DNA of 64,000 bases from Escarpia spicata (taxonomy: Eukaryota; Annelida; Polychaeta; Sabellida; Siboglinidae), in contig OZ023206.1 of NCBI GenBank assembly GCA_963995525.1, positions 50,733,713-50,797,712 of the forward strand. The letters run 5' to 3'. Positions 1 through 12,496 of the stretch are shown piece after piece (within the stretch, counting starts at the first letter, position 1; the number at the start of each line of letters is the position of its first letter). The position numbers and the translations under genes are program-made. The notes under the pieces are model-generated. The model was not told the origin of the DNA. It was given only the letters and a program-made list of their open reading frames with translations, and did not search any database.

Positions 1-1139
1 ACACAACATGTTTATGAGGTTTTATGTGATCTGTATTTGACAGTACAGGTGAGTATACAGTTGAATATGCTCCAAAGCCTACACACGCCATACATTGGTC
101 GATTTATATCATGTGTAATTTGAATATTCCATAGACAGTTCAACTGTCAATTGAAAACACCGTAAACAGATTAACTGTCAGTAGAAGACATTACGATAAC
201 ATCTCAATGGATCTAACTGATGTACTGCAGCTGTGGCATTCGAAGACCCGCTCAAGCCTACAATTGTCAAATTTACAAATTTTAGTATTATACAAACACA
301 TGATTGCTCATGCATTGGTTGAATTGTCGTGTGCAATGTGGAGGCTTCGTAGACATATTAATCGTTGATTTGTGACATTATATCTCTCAGCGGCTCCACT
401 TGTTGTTACTTTCTGGAAATCAATGAAGTTGTGCGCTCCTTTTTATTTTTTATGCTACTGAAGCGCCTTGCCTGCCGAGCAATTTCCACGCATATTCCAA
501 CATGAAACTATCATATGGGTAATCTTGCGTTGCAATTATTTCAAAACAAGAAAAAGAACATAATTTATTTTGTATCTACCTGTTAATTAATGTAATTTCA
601 CCAATTTGTATGGAAACTAAACTAAATACATGATGATGGCGTATGTATTGTTATAAGCAGATATGCGGGTTAATGTTTTCCTTGAGTAAACCAAAGGAAC
701 AATTATCTTTATTGTATATGTAAGTCAATATGTTGTACCGGCTTATGTATGCCCAGCAGTGCTGTTTAGATCCTCAATACAAATTAAATTTCAGTATGGT
801 TGTATGTATAACCAGGTGAAATAGATGCTGAGATGATTTAGGATGTGCAGCGAACACAAACAATGTTTTGTAGAGGTCATCAAGCTGTCTTTATTAATCC
901 CAAACTGATAATATCAAAGCTCTTCTTTCATGAGAGATTTCTTCTAAAATGTCGGGAACACTAATCATAATGTTGTTTATACAACATTAAATGGCGCAGA
1001 GAACACCAGTTGTGATGTCTTTATGATATTATATTAAAAACAGAATATAATTGTGTTATAAAATGTATACATATATGCATAGGGCTCCGGAGCCACGTGT
1101 GGATCCACATATGTCTGCACAGCACAATGTCTTCCATGG
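1..1139. other. Non-coding AT-rich stretch, part of a dispersed repeat
   Basis: No gene is visible. From about 755 onward the sequence matches 38445-38840 on the same strand with scattered substitutions, so this is the left part of a dispersed repeat that the RTE LINE interrupts. Bases 1-754 show nothing recognisable. Confidence 0.6.
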
Positions 1140-1156
1140 CATATATATCATCATCA

Positions 1157-1772
1157 TCATTGTGCATCCGTAGTAGTCCGTGGTTGGGCGAATGCCTCAG
1201 CATGTCCTTTCCAAATCTGCCTGTCTTGCGCTATCCTCTGCCAGATGGTGCCCTTCCAGTACTCGTCTAGTTCGTCTCTCCACCGTCTCGCCGGTCTTCC
1301 TCTAGATCGTTTCCCTTCGTAAGGTCTCCAGGTTGTGATACGCGATGTCCATCGGTTATCTCGTAGTCTGCTGATGTGCCCTGCCCAGGTCCACTTCTGT
1401 CTTCTGATTTGCTCTATCACGTCTATGACCTTTGTCTTCTGCCTTACCCAGATGTTTGTTTTTCTCTCCTGGTATGTGATGTTTAACATACTTCTTTCCA
1501 TCTTCGTTTGTGGGCTGCTAGCTTATTCTTTGCCTGGATGGTGAGTGTCCATGTTTCCGCGCCGTATGTCATCGCTGGAAATACGCATGAGTTGAAGACT
1601 TGTCTCCTCAAGCAGGTTCCAAGGTTACCTTTGAAGATGTCGCGGTGTTTGGCGAATGCTGTCCAGCCGGCTGTGATCCTTCTTTGAATCTCCTTGTCTT
1701 GGTTTTTGTCTCTGATACTGTATCACTGTCCCAGATAGACGTAACTTTCAACGTTCTCTATCTGCGTCGTGT

Positions 1773-1813
<41 letters not shown>

Positions 1814-2668
1814 TGTGTCATTTTCTAGCATCACTTTTTTCTTCGAGATGTTCATCTTACGACCTTGTTTTTCACTTTCATCAGCTAGCTACTGCAGCAT
1901 GTTTTGTAGTTCTTCCGGTGTATTAGCGCATATGAATATGTGGTCGGCGAAGCGAAGATGGCTGAGATATTCTCCGTCTATCATCAAGCCTCTGGTTTCC
2001 CAGGTCAGTCTTCGGAATATGCTTTCGAGTGTTGCCGTGAACAGCTTGGGCGATATGGTGTCACCCTGTCGTACTCCTCTCCTGATGTTGATCTTGTTGC
2101 TCTTTTTGTGTAGGTGGACTGTCACCGAGCTGTTGGTGTAGATGTCTTTCAGGAGATCGATATACACATCTTCTATCCCCTGTTCTTGAAGGGAGGTCAG
2201 TATTGCTTGAGTTTGCACTGTGTCGAAAGCTTTCTCGTAGTCGACGAAAGCGATGCAGAGCGGGATATTATCTTCTCGGCACTTCTCTTTCAGTTGGTTT
2301 ACGACGTGTATGTGGTCTGTCGTTGAGTACCTGCTTCTGAATCCTGCTTGCTCTCGTGGTTGGTTTTCGTCCAGTGTCTTCTCTAGTCTGTTCGTTAGTA
2401 TCTTTGTGAGTAATTTGTAGATGTTTGATAACATACATATCGGTCTGTAGTTCTTCAAGTCTTTCTTATTTGCCTTCTTGAAGATTATCATCATCTTTGC
2501 GTTCTTCCAAGCGGTGGATATTCGTCTTTCTGTTAAGCATTTAGTATACAGCTTAGCCAATTTCTTCGAGAGTATATCTTCTCCTGCTTTTAATGTTTCA
2601 ATGTTTACATGGTCTTTGCCTGATGTCTTCCATTCTTCACATCTCTTAGCGCAGCTTCCACTTCCCAT
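1157..2668 (-). pseudogene. RTE LINE reverse transcriptase and C-terminal domain, broken
   Basis: The RT block (1889-2668) shows NYRPI, QAGFRSRYSTTDHIH, FVDYEKAFDT and RGVRQGDTISPKLF in order, the RT signature set of RTE/BovB-like LINEs. The catalytic box reads FADH where active enzymes have FADD or YADD, so the second metal-binding aspartate is a histidine. After a stop and a frame change across an AT microsatellite, the C-terminal block (1157-1501) carries WAGHISRL and RGRPARRWRDEL, typical of the tail of these polyproteins. Seen: motifs and breaks. Inferred: inactive enzyme. Confidence 0.9.
1775..1811. repeat. AT dinucleotide microsatellite inside RTE LINE
   Basis: About 18 AT units between the RT block and the C-terminal block of the LINE. 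The matching tract in the other arm (26029-26056) is 8 bp shorter, which accounts for the main length difference between the arms. Confidence 0.9.
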
Positions 2669-2784
2669 GGTGTTATCTCTGGTACCTCTTTCGCATCGGT
2701 GTGAATTATGGTACTCTGTTCACTGGGATATAGCTCGGTGTAGAATTCCTCTATTCGTTCCATGATCATATCTTGGTCTTGTAT

Positions 2785-4143
2785 TTATCTACCCTGCTTG
2801 TCTAGAAGGGTAACCAGTCTGTCTCGTCCTAGTGCTTGCATTCTTCTTGCTTTCTTCAGGCTCTTTGATGACATAATCGTTTCTCGTATGATCTTTTGTT
2901 TGTACTTCCTGATGTCCTCCTTCGCTTTCTTTTTGATGGTCTTGCATATTTCTGCGTACTCTATTTGTTTTGTACGGTCGCCGTTATCCACCATTTCTCG
3001 TCGTTTCTTCATTAGTGCTCGTGTCGGTGACGATATTCTCGTCACTACATGCGTGTTGATTGCTTTGGCTACACTTGTTGCACTTAGTTGGATCATCTCA
3101 GTGATGTTTTCGCTCATGGTGTCGATGTCATCTAGTTCCTGTAGAGTCTCGAATCGATTTCGCAGTTCGATTTGGAATTCAATCTTTTTTGTTCCGATTT
3201 GTGTGGTGTCTACACTCGGTGGTCTCTTGTTTACCAACTTCTTCCTTTCAGCCTTGACATCTAGTTTGATGTTGCTATTTACCATTCTGTGGTCACTTCC
3301 AATGTTGACTTGGTTAATGACAGTTACGTCAGTCACCATATCTGGCTTGTTTGTTAGGATGTAGTCAATTTCGTTCTTCGTTTCTCCATTTGGGCTTTTC
3401 CATGTCCATCTCCTTCCTGCTTTCTTCTGGAACATGGTATTCATGATTTTGTACTTTCTTGATGTTGCCCATTCTACCAAGGTGTCGCCTCTTTCGTTTC
3501 TTACACCTAGGCCAAATTTGCCTGTTGCCGTTTCCGAAATGTTTGTTCGTTTCCCTACTTGCGCGTTAAAGTCTCCCATCACTATCGTGTAGTGATTTAG
3601 CTTTTCTAAGGTATCATCAACGTCGTTGTAGAAATTGTCTATGTCTTCTTCTGAGTGTGATGTTGTTGGTGCATATACTTGTACTATCTTCAGTTTGTAG
3701 CGCTTTGTTATGCATAGAACAAGTTCTGCTACTCTGGGGGCTGATGCTGTTAACCTTCACTATATTGTCTTTCCATTTCTTGTTTATGAGAAAGCCTACT
3801 CCAGCTTGGCCGTTTTTCGCTGTGGAATGGTAGATGGCCGCTTTGTAAGGTAGTGAAGCATTCCTCTCTTCTTCGGACTTCTCCGATCCCGATCACATCC
3901 CATACGAACTTCGTTTCCCCCGAGTTCTTCCTCCAGTTCGTGTATCTGTTCATCTCTTAGTAGTGTTCTTATGTTATATGTTGCTATCTTCAGTCTACTT
4001 ACCTTCTCTCGGCGGCTCTTCTTGACCCAGAGATTCTTAGCAACCCCTGCACGTAGCCCTACTTGACCCGAACCGCCTCCTTGGTCACAGACTATTTCGA
4101 TGCTGCTGGGGACTGGGGGCCTTGACTTCATTGTACTTTGCAT
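2785..4143 (-). pseudogene. RTE LINE endonuclease (EEP) domain, broken
   Basis: An exonuclease-endonuclease-phosphatase domain nicks target DNA for target-primed reverse transcription. The start of the domain is recognisable from KIATYNIRTLL, and the centre from VMGDFNAQVGKR and GSDHRMV, which correspond to the conserved GDFN and SDH motifs of this fold. The N-terminal block (3796-4143) continues in another frame near 3900, and the main block (2785-3582) ends at a stop before the RT. The C-terminal part is a basic, Lys/Arg-rich linker towards RT. The breaks recur at the same places in the other arm, so they predate the inversion. Confidence 0.85.
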
Positions 4144-4259
4144 GCTGGTGTTGTTGGCCTACCCTTCCACGCTGGCCGGTGCGGGATGGAAGGGAGGAGA
4201 CGTAAGGTGAACGTAATTGCCCAAGTTTCGATATGGCAGCCGAACCAGTACTGAACCAC

Positions 4260-4330
4260 TCGGCCGTGATTTGAACTCCGGTCCCTCCAGTCGAGAGTAC
4301 GATACTCTAAACACTCGGCCACTGCGCCCC
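4260..4330 (-). promoter_or_regulatory. tRNA-like head at LINE 5' end, left arm
   Basis: Read on the minus strand this begins GGGGCGCAGTGGCCGAGTG, resembling the D-arm and A box of a tRNA. About 30 bases later comes GTTCAAATC, matching the internal B box (GTTCRANNC). The A-to-B box spacing suits an internal RNA polymerase III promoter. It is not a functional tRNA: the acceptor ends do not pair convincingly and I found no clean anticodon arm. It sits at the extreme 5' end of the LINE. Confidence 0.6.
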
Positions 4331-4342
4331 ACGCATATATAT

Positions 4343-6430
4343 ATATACAGGTACATATATATACATATAGGTTACCATTACCATGCAATGGACAATAGCG
4401 GATGATAAAATATTCTGGTAGACATTAATAAATACGATATAATTTCAGCTTATTTTGTTAGATTCACAGATAATGTACTTAGATTACAGGTTCCTGGGAA
4501 AAGAAACAATGTAAATTTAGAAAATGTTTTCGACACCTTGATACACGAAAAATAGAACAGTCTGTAAAAATTGGGAGTGAAACATTTCTTTCCTAAACTA
4601 ATGTTTTCCTTATATGATGTTGTGATATAGGGTTGAAAGTGTACCAAAGTGATAAGTAGAATATTACTTATTACCTGGTGTTTATTATTTAGAATGATCA
4701 AATAGATCATTCGCAATTATCTTTCGCGTCTGTGGGACTATCTTTAATTCATGCAAATAGTGCAATTTTTTTGGTCCAAAGAATTAATTGGATCTTAGTG
4801 AGTAAAAATATACTGTATTTTTTTTCACCCAGTCTCAGACCCCCATTTCCATGGGAACAAAGCTAACTTCCGCCATTCACACGGTGATAGAAGTGACGTA
4901 TTGAGGGTCGGAATTGATTAATTAGTTTGTTAACTGCAATTCACTGATTAAAATGTTTGAATTTGTGAATTACAAATAGGTCAAGCACTGTACATGGCAT
5001 ATTTTGTTTTCCTTCTTTCACTTTTGGAAAATAGTGCGTGACAGATGCGACACAAGGGGTTGGAATTATGTTCACAGTTTTCAAAAAATAAAATGTTTAT
5101 GACTTATAATGTTTGTAAACAATTTTCTTCTATAAATCAACCGAGGAAGGGCTCTGTGGCAGAAAAGTATTTGTTTAATGTTGGTTTAGCTCATTTCCTT
5201 TCTTCAGAGAGACTCAAGTACTCCTATCGCCAAAACTTCTGTCTTCTCGAACATTTTTATGGGAGGACAAAAATAATAATTGTACTATCAATGATCAATA
5301 ATTTTGATATAATTACAATAATTGTGAGAGTTTATTTAACAAACTCTTAGTAAGCACATTAGTTGTTTTCATTAAACCAATTTCATTTCATAGAAGTTTA
5401 AATACAAACACGAATGGCAGTGTCTAAATATTTTCTTATATTGATCGTTATGCATTCAAACTAGCAAATATCAACTGACACAAGTTATACATTCCTGATA
5501 TAATTTATACTAGTATAACATTCTACAAAGCAATAAAAGCAGCCTATATCGTTGCATAATAACCATCACCTTTAGGCCAATAAATGCTTTTACTGGGAGG
5601 CCTCTAAATTCAATGGCACTGTATGGGGTGTGCAATCAAATATACAGACTACAGCAAGCTACGGATTAGTTATTACTTCACTGTTCTATGCCCAAATTTA
5701 TGATTATGTCTAAATACAATAGCCACTGTCTGTGTCACTTGATTTCGTGTTAGGATGAATATTTGTAATTTGACAACTCAAAAATAAAGTTTGTTGGTTT
5801 CCTAAAAAGGTAAACAATTTAATAAATGTTGCCTGTATATTATTGTATAATATCTGTAGTACCGTTCATAAAATTGTCCATGTCCACGCCTTATCCTACA
5901 AATTGGGATTCAGGGAGAATAAACAGTTGAGACATGTACACTGTACTCGCTAGTGTTATCAGCGTCACGTGCTTATCTTTTACCATATAGTTCATGCAAT
6001 TCAATCTTTGTGAAGACTGTTTTTTTTCTTCAGACTTGTGATCAAATTGTAGGCATACAACACTATTTTGCCTAATTAAACATATTTTCAGTCATTGTAT
6101 TTGTAGGCCAGCGTGACGCCAATGACAAATATTATGACACAAGTGTGTTGCTAATGACATATGATGCAAATCAATTACTTTTCGGATAATATTTTATTCA
6201 CAAGACTGAAACGTGTAATTACTCGCAATTGTGTCATGTTAGGATCGGTCAGACACGCCGAATACACTTTCTGACGATTTAGGGAAAAAGTTTAATTTTG
6301 CTTGCCAGATCTAGATGCCGTTCTCTTATGACACACACCGAGAGGGCAATTGTAAATAGTTCAAAAACGGAGATATTATACAAAAACTAAACAATATATC
6401 TACACACTGTCTTCCCGCGTAAATGCACAC
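4343..6430. other. Dispersed repeat, then unique non-coding DNA
   Basis: Bases 4343 to about 5215 match 38886-39709 on the same strand and, inverted and more diverged, 36820-37400; this is the right half of the dispersed repeat split by the LINE. From about 5216 to 6430 I see no gene or repeat. The short open frames here have no recognisable motifs. Confidence 0.6.
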
Positions 6431-6431
6431 G

Positions 6432-6708
6432 TCATACGTAAACATCTTGCGATATATTTCACATGGAAAATGTTACATTACACGTTCTTTTGTTTTTTAC
6501 CACGAGCTTTATGTTTATCACGTTGTGTACTCGATTGTAAACATATTGTATTGTTTTTAGTACGATTATTCCTGTTTCTTCAAAATACATTTTCCCAGTC
6601 ATCCACAATGTTCTTTACACTCTATTGTTTATGCTTAGCATGTTACAAAGGACGTATGATGGTGTTACTTACTTTTATTTTGTTTCAGGACTATCAAATG
6701 TTTGTGAC
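6432..6708. repeat. ~277 bp repeat, copy A (left arm)
   Basis: Matches 11730-12006 in the same orientation, starting at TCATACGTAAACATC and ending at GTTTCAGGACTA, with about a dozen differences including a small deletion. One copy sits upstream of the zinc-finger pseudogene and the other next to the L2-like LINE. No coding potential or terminal inverted repeat is evident; identity unknown. Confidence 0.75.
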
Positions 6709-7260
6709 AGAACTGTCAACAATAAAATAACAAAGCTACAAAAACTCGCGAGTATTGACACCAACAACTGTCACGTCGTTTGCAACAACACGACATAGGA
6801 CATCGAGGCACGTCACACAGTGTCAACACAAAGAAGAGAACACATGTGACGGAATGATTCATGTCGCAATATTTAGCGTTTATGCAGACACCAACTCCCT
6901 GTGACGGGGAAACATTCAAGTGTGACAGTTGTGTAGCAAATGTAAAGTTTCGTTTGCTTTCTCAGACAGTTCAGAAAACTCTGACACACGTGGAAGACAT
7001 TGTTTTCGGAGGAACGGTTTAAAGTTGCACATTGAGACAGATTTGTAAATGTAACAACAATAACAAATGTTTTAACAATGTTGTTTTAAAACTATGTTGT
7101 TCCACCTTGGTTGAAACTATGAATGGTGAGAATATCTTAAGACGTGATGTACACTAGTGATAACACGTATATGTGCGTGTAGCAAAAAGTGCATTAAGGA
7201 TAACAGCACAGTACAAAGTAATGTGTTTATATAAAGTTTCAAAACAAATACAGTTTAGTT

Positions 7261-7977
7261 ATGTCTGTGAATGAGCACACTGGTAGTGTAGAGAAACGAT
7301 TCAAATGTGACACATGTGGTGCACAGTTCTCAAAATGTCGAAATTTGAAAACGCATGTCCGTATACACACTGGGAAAAAAACATTCAAATGCTATACCAG
7401 TGGTCACAATTCTCACAAAGTGGAAATCTCCAGACGCATGTCGGTATCCACACCGGGGAGAAACCTTACAAATGTGATACGTTTGGTGCAAGGCTTTCAG
7501 AAGGGTTGTTTGAAGATGCATGTACGTATCCACACCGGGGAGGAACCCTACAAATGTGATACCTGTGGAGCACAGTTCCCAGAAAGTGGTAATTTAAATA
7601 AACATGTCGGAATACATACAGAGAAAAACCCTATAGATGTGACACCTGTGGTACACAATTATTTGCAAGTGGAAATCTGAAGACGCATGTCCGCACACAC
7701 ACCGGGGAGAAACCTTATACGTGTGATACGTGTGGTGCACAGTTCTCAAAACGTGGTCATTTGAAGACGCATGACAGTATCCACACTTGGGATAAACCTT
7801 ATCAAAAGGTGATACTTGTGGTGCACGATTCTCAGAAAGTGGAAATCTGAAGACGAATGTCCGTATCCATACGGGGGAGAAACCCTACTTATGTCATATC
7901 TGTGGTGCTCAGTTCTCCGCAAGTGGAATTCTTAAGAAGCACTTCCGTATCCACACCGTGGAGAAACAAATGTGATA
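7261..7977 (+). pseudogene. C2H2 zinc-finger array, frameshifted (left arm)
   Basis: Tandem Kruppel-type fingers with linkers such as HTGEKPYKCDTC and repeated CDTCGAQFS and NLKTHVRIH blocks; about eight finger units can be followed from the ATG by changing frame. In the family such arrays bind DNA in the nucleus. Frame breaks occur after the first finger, around the third, near 7680, in the run near 7800, and after the last finger, where the frame ends in a stop. Some zinc ligands are lost, for example CYTSG in place of CxxC. Upstream, around 6910-6960, a further degenerate finger-like stretch (FKCDSC) can be seen. Probably a decayed ZNF gene or retrocopy. I saw no intron within the array. 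Confidence 0.85.
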
Positions 7978-8488
7978 ACTGCAGAGCACAATTAGCATAT
8001 AGTATCAATTTGAAAGCACGTGGCTGTTCTCATAATGAAGCTGAGGCGAGGTGATACGTGTGGCTTCCTGTTCACAAGTGGCAATTTTAAGTCAGACATG
8101 TGCACTGGCAATGTTAACACACGATTGAGATAAAACACATGTGGGTGCTCAGTCATTTTTAAAGAATGGTTCAGGAAAGAAACGTGTTGACATTCGCACA
8201 ACACTTTTAAGATGTGATAAGTGTGAACATCAGATCGGAAACAGTAGTATGTTAAATATGGTTGTTGTTTGTGGATATTTGTACCGATGTGAACTGATTG
8301 AAATGCGACACATGTAGAAAACAGTATTCGGGTCTGTGATTTTTACAATAAAAATGCTTCTTTGGATATGTTCCTGGACAATGTTGTCAAACAGGGTAAT
8401 TGATAATGCATAGGCCCACCAGAATAAAGTTGTGTTTTCGGCAACCCGATCGATTCTATTAAAAGGTAGCTGGTCGTAAAGTTGTCTA

Positions 8489-11400
8489 TATCATTATTAT
8501 TATATAGCATTTATAGAGCGCCGTGAGTCCGAATAACAAATCTGCTCAAAGGCGCTGACAATCGTAGAGTGTAAATAAAAATACATTAAATGACCTAAAA
8601 CATATTAAATACAAAGGTAAAATAAAATGATTTAAAAGTAGCATATACAAATTACATGAAATGTCAGTTAAATAAACCTGAATAACAATAAATAAATATA
8701 TATATTTACAAGTGCATATACATATATAAATTAAATGCATTAGCCGTTTAAATACCTAAAATAAATAAGGTGCTTAAAATGTATACAATAAATACATATA
8801 ATAGGCTAATTAAAAAATAATAGTAATAAATAACTGCATCCTAAGTACTTAACCGAATGTCAACATTGCATAAATGTCACTTGCGGATTCCACAGTTCTT
8901 TGAAGGCCTGTCGAAATAAATATGTCGTTAAGAGTGATTTGAAAGTGGCAACGCAGTTTGCATGCCTGACTGCATGAGGCAAGGCATCCCATAGCCAGCC
9001 ACCGAGAAGGAAATACGGCCTTTATGTTCACGGTGATATCTTGGAACAGTCAGCAAACCTGGTTCGGCCGATCTAAGTGATCTGGTCGGCGTGTAGGATG
9101 AAACGAGCGATGAAATGTACGCAGGGCCGAAATAGAGCACTGCACGATATACCAGCAGTAACATCTTGAATTCGACCCTCTGGCGTATAGGCAACCAGTG
9201 TAGACGGTACAGAACAGGTGTTATGTGTTCTCGTCTCCTTGTCCCGGTATTGAGACGTCCTGCGGAATTCTGTACCATCTGCAACTATCGCAAGTGCGTC
9301 TCCGGCAGACCATATAACACTGCGTTGCCGTAATCAATACGTGACATGAACAAAGCGTTCACAAGTGTTCTGCAGGCATTCACTATAAGACATTTCCTAA
9401 TTAACGCGATGCTTTGGAAGTGACAATAAGCCACCTAACAAACACGATGCACTTGATTCGTCATCGACATAGTGTTGTCGAGTAGAATGCCGATGTCGTG
9501 GATAACCGGCTTCGGCGAAACAGAACAGCTACATACATCAATGACTTGGTCAACAGGCGGGTGAACAAGTTTCCGATTGTTCACTGCAGATATGACGATT
9601 ATCTTAGCTGTGTTCTCGTTAACAGGGATTATGGTAAGACATCCACGCTTTCACATCGGTGGTACAACGAGATATTCGGTCGGTGGCCATTGTAAATGGC
9701 TAGTCACGGGGAAAGTCCACAAATAATTGCGTATCATCAGCGTACATATGATAGCGCAGTTGATGATGTTAAAAAACATGATTGAGTCCAAGGCAGTGAA
9801 CAGAAGAGGTCCGATCACGCTATCCTGAGGCAGACCACATGTTAGGTCGACACTTCTTGAAATGATGTTGCCAACTTTAACTGCCTGAGTTCGCCAATTC
9901 TCTGCAGTTGTTTGAACTGCAAATGGTGTTCGACAGTATCAAAAGCGGCACTGTGATTTAGTAGCCCTAGTTTCAAGCTCTTCTTGTTATCCATATGTCG
10001 TCTTGTCTTGTATGCGTACTAGGCCTGTTTCACAGCTGTGCGTTGGACGGTACGCACTTTGGAAAATATCGAAGATGCCGTTCGCATCCATGTGCTGTCG
10101 TATTTGGATAGCAATGCATCTCTCGGCGAGTTTCGATACGAAAGACAGATTTGATATTGGACGATAATTCGATAACAGTTCTGGATCAAGACCATTCCTC
10201 TTTAAAAGCGGTGTTACTACGGCATGTTTCTAGGCAACAGGTCGTAATACCGACACGATGGACATGTTAACAATGCTGGTTAGCATTGGTCCGAGAATGT
10301 CAATGTTAGATTTAAGCATGCTTCCAGAAATGACGTCAACGCTGGAAGAAGATTTGCTGGATGTCTTTTCAACCAGACCGTAGATGGCGGTGACTCTAGC
10401 AAGTTGGACGTCGCACAATGGTTCTTCAATACGGCATTCGAAGTCTTGTAGAAATGCGGGCAGTTTTCATTGCGAGCGTGCAGTCACCAGCCGTGTACTG
10501 ATATCAGCGATCTTATATGTGAAATAAGAGACCAATCGCTCAGCTAGCGCATCCGGTCGTCGTCACATTCGGGGAGCACAAGCGTACTAGTACGACCCAT
10601 CAAATTGTTCGTGATGCGATACATTGCTTTGATATCGTGAGATGTAGTTTCCATTTCAGCACCGTAATATGCAGATTTGGTTGTGGCGATGCTCTGCTTA
10701 AATGCTTCACGCAAGTCAGTGTAAATTTCACGATGACAGCTAGCCACTTGCGCCCTGCTCGTCGCACTTGGTGTCTCATCAGCTGTAAGTTGTCAGTACG
10801 ACATGGTTGTCTTGGACGCACGTTTAATAATCGTTGGATAACTGGTGCATGTATGCCAATTACCGTTCGAAGTTCATCATTATACTGTTCAAACAGACTC
10901 TCAATGTTGTCGGCGGAGTTTATAATCAGTGGGAAAGCGCGTAAGTCGCATTGAAACTGTTGCATGTTGATTGCAGCGTGTTTACGATAAATCACTTCCT
11001 TAAGCTCTGGTCGTGGCTTAGATGAAACCAACTTTCACATGATGATGTGGTGGTCTATGAGCAAGGACTCCACCGACACGTCAGTCACAATAGACCTATT
11101 CACTGGGGTGATAACGAGGTCGAGAATGTTACCCAGGCAGTGTGTTACTGATATCACATGTTGTTTAGGTTTACATCGTTCAATTAAGCCACGTGCAACT
11201 TTGTCGTCATCATTTCCATAGCGAACATTGAAATCATCGGGTATGACGACCCGGTATTTCGAAGCGCATTTAAGACATTCGCCGAATTCTACGAGGAATT
11301 GGCGAAAGGACTTCGACTTGAGAACAGACGATGGTGGTCGGTAACTTACAAAGTCGCGTGCCATTGCCGTAACTCTCGACCCGCGTAAAACCACTTCAAG

Positions 11401-11700
11401 GCATTCGAAAGATTCCGCGGGCCATGGTCTGGATTGGGAAAGGTGGAAGGACGTCTTAAAATACCCCAACTCCCCCACCACGTCGATTGCTCTGCGGGAG
11501 ATGTTCAAAATTGTAACCGTGAGGGACCATCGTAGAAGTGACAATCTCATTATTACTGTACAACCACGTCTCTGTCAGGCACAGAATGTCGATGTCATTT
11601 TCACATAATTGTAGTCTGTGACAAAGTCTACTTTGTTACGTTCAACAGCCCAATCGTAGCAGTAGCTGGGCTGTCAAACGTAAGTCGAATCAGATTTTGC
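8489..11700 (-). mobile_element. L2/CR1-like LINE, degenerate (left arm)
   Basis: Minus-strand non-LTR element. Its 3' end has the L2-type tail, in which a GAGCA block and a GCGCTCTATAAATGC block precede an ATAATAATGATATA tail. Endonuclease, RT and the C-terminal region can be followed in order but in changing frames. The 5' limit is taken where the endonuclease similarity stops next to a ~277 bp repeat. A second copy of the same 3' end lies at 50843-51084. Confidence 0.8.
8928..11655 (-). pseudogene. L2/CR1-like LINE polyprotein, broken (left arm)
   Basis: Endonuclease traces include an ETW-like start, PDDFNVRYGNDD, THCLGNILDLVITPVN and LIDHHI, matching the GDFN, GN-LDLV and SDH motifs of CR1/L2 endonucleases. 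RT traces include [17 protein letters not shown] and an intact YADDTQLF at 9733-9744. The C-terminal block has RRREHITPVLYRLHWLP, typical of L2-like elements. At least five frame changes and several stops separate these. Function as a LINE polyprotein follows from the family; this copy is dead. Confidence 0.85.
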
Positions 11701-11729
11701 ATGCAGATGTTACGTCTCGCGGTAAACGA

Positions 11730-12006
11730 TGGAGTCATACGTAAACATCTTGCGATATATTTCACATGGAAAATGTTACATTACACGTTTTTTTGTTTTT
11801 TACCACAAGCTTTATCACGTTGTGTACTCGATTATAAACATATTGTATTGTTTTTAGTACGATTATTCCTGTTTCTTCAAAATACATTTTCCCAGTCATC
11901 CACACTGTTCTTTACACTCTATTGTTTATGCTTAGCCTGTTTCAAAGGACGTCTGATGGTGTTACTTACTTTTATTTTGTTTCAGGACTAAAAAAAATGT
12001 GTGACA
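11730..12006. repeat. ~277 bp repeat, copy B (left arm)
   Basis: Same-strand copy of 6432-6708. It ends at the same GTTTCAGGACTA boundary, after which the two copies share no sequence, so these are true repeat edges and not gene duplication. Confidence 0.75.
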
Positions 12007-12496
12007 GCGGTGGATAATTAGAAAAGTAATTGGTCTTTGCTTTGATATCCCTGCCCTACAGGCCTTGCGAGTCCGACCATTGTTCAAGCGTCCAAGTGGT
12101 CCAAGTTGTACCACACAAGCGTCTAGTGTAAGGTGAATTCTGGTAACAATCGCGCGTCCAATCCGCAGTAGGTCAGTTCAATAGTCCGCGAACATGCTGT
12201 GAAGAATGGCTGTGCAGTGGTCCTGTTGTTGCCGTCATGCCTCAAACAGAGGGTCACAGCACCCTAGGCCAGCGATCGTTTGGCAATTTCAAAAGTTCTC
12301 TTCTGATTGCATTGTCATTGTGTAATTGGGGATCAGTACTTTTTGCCTAAGACATGATCAACCATATTTTGGAGAAGTGTTGACAAACTGACATTTATAC
12401 TGCAAAGGATATTATCTTGAAGTTGAAAGGTGGGAGTTTGTAAACAAGATATGCCCTGGAAACAAATGCCCTGAATTCGCACCGTTTTAAGAACTT
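12007..12496. other. Non-coding DNA
   Basis: No gene, RNA or repeat recognised in this stretch. It is present in both arms. Confidence 0.5.

Larger units (their letters stand above)
1149..4333 (-). mobile_element. RTE-like non-LTR retrotransposon, left arm
   Basis: About 3.2 kb, coding on the minus strand. Its 3' end carries a short ATG-type trinucleotide repeat, as RTE elements often do, and its 5' end carries a tRNA-like head. It is flanked by CATATATAT on both sides (1140-1148 and 4334-4342), a plausible 9 bp target duplication, though the target is itself a simple AT repeat. The related repeat at 38445-39709 lacks the insertion, which fixes both ends independently. The protein region is broken by frameshifts and stops, so the copy is not autonomous. 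Confidence 0.85.

Noticed and set aside
2762..3364. 200-residue plus-strand frame rich in Leu, Phe and Ser, resembling a membrane protein
   Set aside because: Exact antisense of the LINE endonuclease-RT coding region; the hydrophobicity follows from antisense Lys/Asn/Glu codons.
4260..4330. Genuine tRNA gene
   Set aside because: A- and B-box-like motifs exist, but there is no convincing acceptor stem or anticodon arm, and it sits at the start of a LINE.
6470..6730. Small hydrophobic ORF MLHYTFFCFLPRAL and its relative at 11701-11991
   Set aside because: Lies inside the ~277 bp non-coding repeat, has no conserved motif, and the two copies differ by small deletions.
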